A DNA stretch of 23,633 nt from Candidatus Binatia bacterium (lineage in GTDB: Bacteria > Desulfobacterota_B > Binatia > UBA9968 > JAJDTQ01). The translations under genes and the position numbers were made by a program. This document shows, in pieces, positions 6,670 through 13,040 of the stretch. Every line of letters starts with the position of its first letter. The first letter of the stretch is position 1. Under the pieces are notes generated by a model that saw nothing but the letters and a program-made list of their open reading frames with translations, was not told the DNA's origin and made no database searches. The DNA is taken from NCBI GenBank assembly GCA_022827045.1, contig JAJDTQ010000115.1, positions 1 through 23,633 on the forward strand. The letters run 5' to 3'.

Positions 6670-8127
6670 ATGCAGATGTTCATTGCAGGCGAGTACACCG
6701 ATACGGCAAGCGGTGAGACCACATCCATCTACAACCCGGCCACCGGCGAGTTGGTGGACACGGTTCCCAAGGGCACGGCGGAAGACGTCCAAAGGGCCGT
6801 GGCGGCCGCGGAAGAGGCGGCGGTGGAATGGGGCAAGTTCGCCCCCTCCAAGCGCGGCGAGTGCCTGTCCGAAGCCGCGCGTCTCGTGCTGGATAACGAG
6901 AAGGAGCTGACCGAGCTGCTTACCAAGGAGCAGGGCAAGGCACACCGGGAGTCGGTGCTGGAGATCCGCCGTTTCGCGCACACGCTGGAGCACTACGCCG
7001 GCATGGCCAAGACCCTGCGCGGCGGCTACGTCAAGCTCGCCGACGGCCGCTACGGCCTCATCATGCACAAGCCGATGGGCGTGGTGGGCTCCATCGTGCC
7101 GTGGAACTTTCCGGTGTCGCTGATGGGCAACAAGGTGGGACCGGCGCTGCTCGCCGGCAACGCCATGGTCATCAAGCCCGCCAGCACCACGCCGCTGACC
7201 GCCACCCGCTGCGTCGAGTTGGTGCAGCAGGCCGGCCTTCCCAAGGGCACCATCAACATAGTCACCGGACCGGGCGGCGCCGTGGGCGAAGAGATCCTCC
7301 GCAACCCGGTCATCCGCAAGGTGGGCTTCACCGGCGCCACCGACACCGGCAAGCGGATCATGGAAGTGGCCTCCCAGGAGGTCAAGCGGGTCACCCTGGA
7401 GCTGGGCGGCAGCGACCCCATGATCGTGTGCAGTGACGCCAACATCGACCGGGCCGTGAGCGCGGCCTCGGTGGGCCGCTTCTTCAACTGCGGCCAGGCC
7501 TGTCTGGCGGTGAAGCGCCTCTACCTGTACGACGAGATCTACGATGAGTTCGTCGGGAAGCTGGTGGAGAAAGTGCGCAAGCTGCGGGTGGGCAACGGCC
7601 TCACCAAGGGCACCATGCTCGGACCGCTGCACACCAAGGGACAGCGCGAGGAGGTGGAGGAGCAGGTGGAGGACGCGGTGCAGAAGGGCGCCAAGGTGCT
7701 GGTGGGCGGCGACCGCCCCAAGGGCGACGAATTCGACAAGGGCAACTTCCTGAACCCGTCCATCGTGGTCGACGTGGACCCCACCTCCAAGCTGCTGACC
7801 GACGAGGTGTTCGGTCCGGCGCTGCCGGTCGTGCGGGTTCGGAACCTTGAGGAGGGCTTGGCGCTGGCCAACGATTCCGTCTTCGGACTGGGCTCCTCGG
7901 TGTGGACCCAGGACATCGACAAGGCCATGTACGCGGCCGAGAAGCTCGACGCCGGCTACACCTGGGTCAACTCGGCGCAGATCATCTACGACGAGCTCCC
8001 CTTCGGCGGCGTCAAGCAGAGCGGGGTCGGTAAGGAGCACGGCAACGAAGCGGTGGAGCACTACAGCGAGGTCAAGTCCGTGGTCATGGCCACGGAGCAA
8101 ACTTCCGAGATGGTGGGCGGCGAGTAG
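6670..8127 (+). CDS. NAD(P)-dependent aldehyde dehydrogenase
   Basis: The product is 485 aa, the full length for the family, with a GAGGAG ribosome site ahead of the ATG. It oxidises an aldehyde to the acid through a thioester on cysteine. Diagnostic residues are all present: PWNFP with N146, IKPAS with K169, FTGATDTG in the cofactor fold, general base E244 in LELGG, and nucleophile C278 in GQACL. The overall sequence resembles succinate-semialdehyde, vanillin or benzaldehyde dehydrogenases; the substrate cannot be read from the sequence. The next gene is a benzoate-CoA-ligase type enzyme, so oxidation of an aromatic aldehyde to an acid that is then activated with CoA is a reasonable inference. 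A hairpin follows the stop codon. Confidence 0.92.
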   Translation: MQMFIAGEYTDTASGETTSIYNPATGELVDTVPKGTAEDVQRAVAAAEEAAVEWGKFAPSKRGECLSEAARLVLDNEKELTELLTKEQGKAHRESVLEIRRFAHTLEHYAGMAKTLRGGYVKLADGRYGLIMHKPMGVVGSIVPWNFPVSLMGNKVGPALLAGNAMVIKPASTTPLTATRCVELVQQAGLPKGTINIVTGPGGAVGEEILRNPVIRKVGFTGATDTGKRIMEVASQEVKRVTLELGGSDPMIVCSDANIDRAVSAASVGRFFNCGQACLAVKRLYLYDEIYDEFVGKLVEKVRKLRVGNGLTKGTMLGPLHTKGQREEVEEQVEDAVQKGAKVLVGGDRPKGDEFDKGNFLNPSIVVDVDPTSKLLTDEVFGPALPVVRVRNLEEGLALANDSVFGLGSSVWTQDIDKAMYAAEKLDAGYTWVNSAQIIYDELPFGGVKQSGVGKEHGNEAVEHYSEVKSVVMATEQTSEMVGGE

Positions 8128-8162
8128 TCCGAACCCACGCCGCGGGAGTGGGGAGTGTATAG

Positions 8163-8183
8163 GGGCGGGTTTCAAACCCGCCC
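8163..8183. repeat. Palindromic hairpin after the aldehyde dehydrogenase
   Basis: GGGCGGGTTT and AAACCCGCCC form a perfect 10-bp inverted repeat around a single C. It is flanked by further GC-rich sequence and lacks a T-run. It is probably a dispersed intergenic palindrome that could also slow transcription or stabilise the upstream message. Confidence 0.6.
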
Positions 8184-8232
8184 GCGCCCGCACCGCTTTG
8201 TCGGCCGGTATGGGCTCTGAATCGAGACGAGC

Positions 8233-8817
8233 ATGAGCGCTCCGCGACTCGAACTGCCGGACCCCTACAACGCGGCCACCACGTTCGTCGACGACAACGT
8301 GAACGTGGGCCGCGGCGAGCGCACCGCCATCCTGTACGAGGACCGGCGGTTCACCTACCGGCAGGTGCAGGAGGCGGTGAACCGGGCCGGCAACTCGTTC
8401 CGCGGCCTGGGCCTGGACACCGAGCAGCGCGTCCTGCTGGTGCTTCCCGACTGCCCGCAGTTCGCCTTCAGCTTCTTCGGCGCCATCAAGATCGGCGCCG
8501 TTCCCATTCCGGTCAATCCCTGGATGAAGTCCGGAGACTACGAGTACCTCCTCGACGACAGCCGGGCGCGCATCGTCGTGGTGGACGAGTTCGCGCTGCC
8601 GGAGATCGAGGCCATCAGCCGACGGCCGCGGCACTTGCGGCACGTGGTCGTGGTGGGAGCGCCGCGGGGGAGCGCCATGGGTTGGGACTCCCTAATGGAG
8701 GGGCAATCCGCCGAGCTGGAAGCCGAGCCTACCGGACGCGACGACGTCGTCATGTGGAACTACACCTCGGGCAGCACCGGCAACCCAAGGGCGCGGTCCA
8801 CCTCCACCACGACATGA
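8233..8817 (+). CDS. Benzoate-CoA-ligase-type enzyme, N-terminal half (frameshifted)
   Basis: The first 180 or so residues match the N-terminal domain of benzoate/4-hydroxybenzoate-CoA ligases: NAATTFVDDN, GRGERTAILYED, VLLVLPDCPQF, GAIKIGAVPIPVNPW and YLLDDSRARIVVVDE. The frame runs into the ATP-binding P-loop YTSGSTGNP and then, through one missing base at 8784-8786, into an unrelated tail RARSTSTTT and a TGA. Inserting one C would restore NPKGAVHLHHDM and join this half to 8814-9785 as one enzyme of about 518 aa. The intact enzyme would make aryl-CoA from an aromatic acid, ATP and CoA. The ribosome site is weak (GAGACGAG). As written this half alone cannot be active. Confidence 0.82.
   Translation: MSAPRLELPDPYNAATTFVDDNVNVGRGERTAILYEDRRFTYRQVQEAVNRAGNSFRGLGLDTEQRVLLVLPDCPQFAFSFFGAIKIGAVPIPVNPWMKSGDYEYLLDDSRARIVVVDEFALPEIEAISRRPRHLRHVVVVGAPRGSAMGWDSLMEGQSAELEAEPTGRDDVVMWNYTSGSTGNPRARSTSTTT
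8782..8790 (+). other. Frameshift site in the ligase P-loop
   Basis: The bases AACCCAAGG encode N-P-R in the first frame, whereas the family needs N-P-K-G, which is AACCC(C)AAGG with one more C. The second frame picks up PKG exactly here. It may be a sequencing or assembly error in a short C-run, a real mutation, or much less likely a -1 slip of the proline tRNA on C-CCA. Confidence 0.8.
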
Positions 8818-9785
8818 TCACCATCACCGATCTGTTCGTGAAGCCCGTGCTCGGCATGACCGAGGACGATGTCTGTTTCTCGGCGTCCAAGCTGTTCTTC
8901 TCGTACGGGCTGGGGAACTCCCTCTACTTCCCCTTCCGTTTCGGCGCCGCCGGCGTGCTGTGGCCGGAGAAACCCGACCCGGAGCGGATCCTTCAGACCA
9001 TCGAGCGCTACCGCCCGACCTTCTTCTACTCGGTGCCCACGCTCTATTCGCGCATGCTGCGGGTGGAGAAGGAATACGACCTGAGCTCGCTTCGCATCTG
9101 CCTGTCGTCCGGGGAGCCGCTGCCGCCGGCGCTGTTCCACCAGTGGCGGGACAAGGTGGGGGTGGAGCTGCTGGACGTGGTGGGTTCCACCGAGGCGACC
9201 CATGACTTTCTCGCCAACCGGCCGGGGCGGGCCAAGGCCGGGAGCAGCGGCGAGGTGACCCCGGCGTTCGTCGCCAAGGTGGTGGACGACGACGGGCGCG
9301 AGGTGCCCAACGGCGAGGTGGGCAACCTGTACGTCGCCGGCGACGCCACCGCGCCCTACTACTGGAACAAGCACGAGCAGACCCAGCGCACCATGCTCGG
9401 CGAGTGGCTCAAGACCGGCGACACCTACTACCGCGACGACGACGGCTACTTCTGGTATTGTGGCCGTTCCGACGACATGCTCAAGGTGGGCGGCATGTGG
9501 GTCTCGCCCATCGAGGTGGAGAACGCGCTGATGGAGCACCCGGCGGTGCTCGAGGCCGCGGTCACCGGAGAGGCCGACGACGATGGCCTCATCAAGCCCA
9601 AGGCCTACGTCATCCTCAAGAGCGAGCACCACGGCGCCGCCGGGCTGGCACGGGAACTTCAGGACTTCGTCAAGGGCAGCCTGGAACCCTACAAGTACCC
9701 GCGCTGGGTGGAGTTCGTGGACGACCTCCCCAAGACCGTCACGGGGAAAATCCAGCGGTTCAGGCTCAGGGAAGGAAACGGGTGA
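8814..9785 (+). CDS. Benzoate-CoA-ligase-type enzyme, C-terminal half (frameshifted)
   Basis: This is the rest of the ligase in the next frame. The ATG at 8814 overlaps the TGA of the first half (ATGA), so re-initiation could in principle make a separate 323-aa polypeptide; the homologous sequence already starts at 8784. Conserved adenylate-forming motifs follow: FSASKLFFSYGLGNSLYFP, SSGEPLP, VGSTEATHDF, WLKTGDTYYRDDDGYFWYCGRSDDMLKVGGMWVSP, and the catalytic lysine in PKTVTGKIQR near the end. These fit the benzoate-CoA ligase branch closely. All key residues are intact, which argues that the frameshift is recent or artificial. Confidence 0.85.
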   Translation: MITITDLFVKPVLGMTEDDVCFSASKLFFSYGLGNSLYFPFRFGAAGVLWPEKPDPERILQTIERYRPTFFYSVPTLYSRMLRVEKEYDLSSLRICLSSGEPLPPALFHQWRDKVGVELLDVVGSTEATHDFLANRPGRAKAGSSGEVTPAFVAKVVDDDGREVPNGEVGNLYVAGDATAPYYWNKHEQTQRTMLGEWLKTGDTYYRDDDGYFWYCGRSDDMLKVGGMWVSPIEVENALMEHPAVLEAAVTGEADDDGLIKPKAYVILKSEHHGAAGLARELQDFVKGSLEPYKYPRWVEFVDDLPKTVTGKIQRFRLREGNG

Positions 9786-9804
9786 ACGCCCGATCGGGGG
9801 TTTC

Positions 9805-10506
9805 ATGGACGACTTGGTAGCGCTGCGGGACAAGGTGGCCATCTCGTGCAACATCCTGGCCATCGATGGGCACTGGGACAACATCCTGGGCCACGTATCG
9901 GCTCGGATACCCGGTGAGAACGCCATCCTGATGAAGCCCCACAGCTACGGCTTCGAGGAGATCCGCCCGTACCACATCATCAAGGTGGACCTGGACGGCA
10001 ACAAGATCGAGGGCGACTACGAACGCCACTCCGAGGTGTTCATCCACACGGAGATCTTCAAGGCGCGCCCGGACGTGAACTGCGTCATCCACAGCCATCC
10101 GCCCCACGCCACGGCCTTCGGCTCCCTGCGGCAGCCGCTGCGTCCCGTGGGCCACGAAGGCTCCATCTTCCACGACGGGCTGCCGCTCTTCGACTACACC
10201 ACCCTGCTGATCCGGACTCCCGAGCTGGGGGTGAAGGTGGCCCAGGCGCTGGGCAAGGCCCGCGCCGTCCTGATGAAGAACCACGGCTCCACCGTGGTGG
10301 GCGAATCGGTGGAGACCGCCACCCTGTACGCGATCTTCCTGGAGAAGGCGTGCCGCATCCAGCTCCTGGCGGCCGCTGCCGGAGATCCCACCTGGAGCAG
10401 TGACGAGGAGGCGCGCGAGAAGTACGACGAGATCTACACGCCGCACCGCTTGGGCAGCATGTGGGACTACTTCGTACGGCGGGCGAAACGGCTCGCCATC
10501 GATTGA
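9805..10506 (+). CDS. Class II aldolase/adducin-family lyase or decarboxylase
   Basis: The product is 233 aa, full length for the family; the ATG at 9805 follows a GGGGG run. The metal site is visible as H96-S-H98 in VIHSHPPH and H160 in KNHGS, and E77 in ERHSE is a candidate acid/base. The DNILGHVSAR block near residue 25 is the substrate-phosphate loop region of sugar aldolases in degenerate form. Family members include sugar-phosphate aldolases and also decarboxylases of dihydroxyphthalate and other hydroxylated aromatic acids. The next gene is a 4,5-dihydroxyphthalate-decarboxylase-like gene and the previous one an aryl-CoA-ligase type, so an aromatic decarboxylase is more likely than a sugar aldolase. 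That is an inference from context. Confidence 0.85.
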   Translation: MDDLVALRDKVAISCNILAIDGHWDNILGHVSARIPGENAILMKPHSYGFEEIRPYHIIKVDLDGNKIEGDYERHSEVFIHTEIFKARPDVNCVIHSHPPHATAFGSLRQPLRPVGHEGSIFHDGLPLFDYTTLLIRTPELGVKVAQALGKARAVLMKNHGSTVVGESVETATLYAIFLEKACRIQLLAAAAGDPTWSSDEEAREKYDEIYTPHRLGSMWDYFVRRAKRLAID

Positions 10507-10530
10507 CGAGCCGCCTTGAGACGCCATCTC

Positions 10531-10603
10531 CGTTCGCCCTGAGCCCTTCGACAAGGCTCAGGACAGGCTTCGCGGAGGCGGAGCCGAGCGAAGTCGAAGG
10601 GCG
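10531..10603. repeat. Dispersed palindromic repeat, CTTCGAC family, copy 1
   Basis: An intergenic element with nested inverted repeats: CTGAGCC (10540-10546) pairs with GGCTCAG (10555-10561), and GAAGTCGAAGGGCG closes the right end. Related copies lie at 19331-19402 and 23159-23268. It contains no ORF. Confidence 0.7.
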
Positions 10604-10637
10604 CAGACTCGCATGACCAAGTACCGGAGGTAACGAA

Positions 10638-11636
10638 ATGGCCGAGAAGCTTCATCTGACACTGGCGTGCGGCGACTACGAGAGCATCCGCGCCCTCAAG
10701 GAAGGGGTGATCCAGCCGGACGGCATCGAGCTCACCGTGCTCACGGACATGGACTCGTCCACCCGGCACTGGCGCATCGCCCGGTTCCGCGAGTTCGACG
10801 TGGGCGAACATTCGGGCTCGTCCTACCTGCTGGCCAAGGACCGCGGCGAAGCGGACGACCTCACCGCCATCCCGGTGTTCCTGCACCGCCGGTTCCGCCA
10901 CGGCTTCATCTTCGTCAACGCGGACAAGGGCATCAAGGAGCCCAAGGACCTCATCGGCAAGACCGTGGGGCTAAAAAACTGGCAGGCCACGGCGCTCCTG
11001 TGGATCCGCGGTACCCTGCAGGACGAGTACGGCGTCTCCTTCACGGACCTGGAATGGCGCGCCGAGAGGGAGGAGGACGTGCCGTTCGATCCGCCGGAGG
11101 GGCTCCGGATGGAGCGCCTGCCCAAGGGCAAGCGGGTCGAGGAGATGCTCGCCGAGGGCGAGCTGGACGCGGTCATCCACCCCGACATCGTGGCGCCCAT
11201 CCTGGAAGGCGACACCCGGGTCAAACGCCTCTTCGACGATCCCAAGCAGGTGGAGATGGACTACTTCAAGCGCACTGGAATCTTTCCCATCATGCACACG
11301 ACCGTTATCAAGCGGGAGATCGTGGAAAAGCATCCCTGGGTGCCCATGAACCTGATGGTGGCGTTCGAGAAGGCCAAGCAGTGGACCTACAACCGCATGA
11401 ACAACCCCCGCATCGTGCCGCTGGCGTTCTTCCGGGACGCCTGGGAGGAGCAGTTGGAGCAGTTGGGCGAGGACCCGTGGGTCTACGGGCTCAACGACAC
11501 CAACCGCAACAACTTCGGCACGCTGGCGCGCTACTCCCGCGAGCAGGGCATGTGCAAGAACGAAGCCGACGTGGACGAGCTGTTCCACGAGTCCGTGCGC
11601 GGCGAGGAGTGGAAGCTGGCGCGTTCCCGCGGGTAA
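10638..11636 (+). CDS. 4,5-dihydroxyphthalate decarboxylase (Pht5)-like protein
   Basis: The product is 332 aa, with a strong GGAGGT site seven bases ahead of the ATG. The sequence follows the Pht5/periplasmic-binding-like family: LTLACGDYESIRALKEGVIQ, FDVGEHSGSSYL, AIPVFLHRRFRHGFIFVN, DLIGKTVGL, ALLWIRGTLQDEYGV, and a C-terminal IFPIMHTTVIKREIVEKHPW. Pht5 removes a carboxyl group from 4,5-dihydroxyphthalate to give protocatechuate. The fold is that of a type 2 binding protein but there is no signal peptide, which supports a cytosolic enzyme. It sits between a class II aldolase-type gene and the molybdenum hydroxylase genes. Substrate specificity is open; many family members are annotated only as ABC binding proteins. 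Confidence 0.82.
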   Translation: MAEKLHLTLACGDYESIRALKEGVIQPDGIELTVLTDMDSSTRHWRIARFREFDVGEHSGSSYLLAKDRGEADDLTAIPVFLHRRFRHGFIFVNADKGIKEPKDLIGKTVGLKNWQATALLWIRGTLQDEYGVSFTDLEWRAEREEDVPFDPPEGLRMERLPKGKRVEEMLAEGELDAVIHPDIVAPILEGDTRVKRLFDDPKQVEMDYFKRTGIFPIMHTTVIKREIVEKHPWVPMNLMVAFEKAKQWTYNRMNNPRIVPLAFFRDAWEEQLEQLGEDPWVYGLNDTNRNNFGTLARYSREQGMCKNEADVDELFHESVRGEEWKLARSRG

Positions 11637-11652
11637 GGCATTCTCCTTTCGA

Positions 11653-12573
11653 ATGATCCCTCCGCCCTTCGAGTACCGGGCGCCGGATTCGCTCTCCGAA
11701 GCGCTCGCACTGCTCCGTGAGCACGGCGACGAGGCGCGTCTCATGGCGGGAGGGCAGTCCCTCCTGCCCATGCTCAAGCTTCGGCTGATACGCCCGGCGG
11801 TCGTCATCGACATCGGCGGGCTGGAAGAGCTGAAGGATGTCGGGAAAGACGCCGCTGCCGCGTGCCCGGGGGCGCCGGTGGCGGAAGACCCCGGTCCCCT
11901 GCGGATCGGCGCTTTGGTGACGGAGCGGACCCTCGAACGTACGCTCGCGGAACGCCAGCCGCTTCTGGCGGAAGCCGCGGCCAGCATCGGCGACATCCAC
12001 ATCCGGAACCTGGGCACCCTGGGCGGCGCCTTGAGCCAGGCCGACCCGTCGGGCGACCTGGCGCCGGCGGTGCTGGCGCTGCGGGCGACCCTGACGGCGC
12101 AGTCCGCCGCCGGCGCCCGCACCATCGCCGCCCACGAGTTCTTTTCCGGTCCGTTCGACACCGCGCTGGCCGAGGACGAGATGGTCACGTCCGTGGACGT
12201 GCCGGCTCCGTCCGGCGTCCGCGGGCACGCCTACGTCAAGCTCACGCGCCGCGCCGGGGACTACGCCGTGGTGGGGGCCGCGGCGCTGTTGAGCCTTTCG
12301 CCCGACGGCACCTGCGCCGACGCCCGTATCGCCCTTTGCGCGGTGGGCCCAACGGCCTTCGTTTGCGAGGCCGCGGGCCGGTCGCTCCAGGGCACGAGGC
12401 TCACCGACGCCGATCTCGCGGAAGCCGGCGCCCTGGCCGGCAACGACGCCGACCCGGTAAGCGACGTCCACGCCTCGGCGGACTACCGCAGAGCCATGAC
12501 CCCGGTGGTGGTGGGACGTGCCCTGGCCAAGGCCCGGGAAAGAGCGCGTACGAGTCCGCGCGGGTCGCCATGA
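11653..12573 (+). CDS. Molybdenum hydroxylase FAD subunit (CoxM/XDH family)
   Basis: The product is 306 aa, the usual length. It binds FAD and passes electrons from the iron-sulfur subunit to the acceptor. The two FAD motifs are AGGQSLLPMLKLR (residues 32-44) and NLGTLGGALSQADPSGDLAPA (about 119-139). No cysteine-rich insert is present. HcrB of 4-hydroxybenzoyl-CoA reductase carries an extra 4Fe-4S insert, so this subunit looks like the ordinary hydroxylase type. The gene starts 16 bases after the Pht5-like stop with no clear ribosome site. Its stop overlaps the next start (ATGA), so FAD, iron-sulfur and molybdenum subunits are translationally coupled in the order M-S-L. Confidence 0.93.
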   Translation: MIPPPFEYRAPDSLSEALALLREHGDEARLMAGGQSLLPMLKLRLIRPAVVIDIGGLEELKDVGKDAAAACPGAPVAEDPGPLRIGALVTERTLERTLAERQPLLAEAAASIGDIHIRNLGTLGGALSQADPSGDLAPAVLALRATLTAQSAAGARTIAAHEFFSGPFDTALAEDEMVTSVDVPAPSGVRGHAYVKLTRRAGDYAVVGAAALLSLSPDGTCADARIALCAVGPTAFVCEAAGRSLQGTRLTDADLAEAGALAGNDADPVSDVHASADYRRAMTPVVVGRALAKARERARTSPRGSP

Positions 12574-13040
12574 AAAGAGTCACCGTCAACACCACCATCA
12601 ACGGCAAGGACTATGCGTTCGACGTCGAGCCGCGGCTCTTGCTGGTGGATCTCATCCGCGACAAGGCCGGCCTCAAGGGTACGCACATCGGTTGCGACAC
12701 CGGCAACTGCGGCGCCTGCACCGTGATCATGGACGGCCTGACCGTGAAATCATGCCAGGTGCTGGCGCCCCGGGCCCAGGGAGCGGAGATCCGCACGGTG
12801 GAAGGGCTCGCCCGGGACGGCGCCCTGCATCCCATCCAGGAAGCGTTCTGGGAGTGCGACGGGCTGGAATGCGGCTTCTGCACCCCGGGCATGCTGATGA
12901 CGACGGCGGCGTTTCTCGCCGACCATCCGCGCCCGTCCGACGAGGAGATCCGCCGGACCTATTCCGGCAACCTGTGCCGCTGCACCGGTTACCTCAACAT
13001 CATCAAGGCGGTGAAGAGGGCGGCGGAGAGGATGGCCTGA
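12570..13040 (+). CDS. Molybdenum hydroxylase 2Fe-2S subunit (CoxS/XDH family)
   Basis: The product is 156 aa, standard length. The N-terminal plant-type 2Fe-2S cluster has cysteines 42, 47, 50 and 62 (CDTGNCGAC and SC), and the C-terminal helical cluster has 101, 104, 136 and 138 (CGFC and CRC). An additional cysteine at 96 is not part of the usual set. It carries electrons between the molybdenum cofactor in the large subunit and FAD in the medium subunit. The start overlaps the FAD subunit stop by four bases, and its own stop shares one base with the large subunit ATG (TGATG), so stoichiometric translation is expected. Confidence 0.95.
   Translation: MKRVTVNTTINGKDYAFDVEPRLLLVDLIRDKAGLKGTHIGCDTGNCGACTVIMDGLTVKSCQVLAPRAQGAEIRTVEGLARDGALHPIQEAFWECDGLECGFCTPGMLMTTAAFLADHPRPSDEEIRRTYSGNLCRCTGYLNIIKAVKRAAERMA

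Noticed and set aside
8782..8790. Programmed -1 frameshifting in the ligase
   Set aside because: There is no classical slippery heptamer and no obvious downstream stimulatory structure; a missing base is simpler. It is kept only as a remote alternative.
10638..11636. Exported ABC transporter substrate-binding protein
   Set aside because: No signal peptide is present, no permease genes are adjacent, and the conserved blocks match the Pht5-like decarboxylase family.
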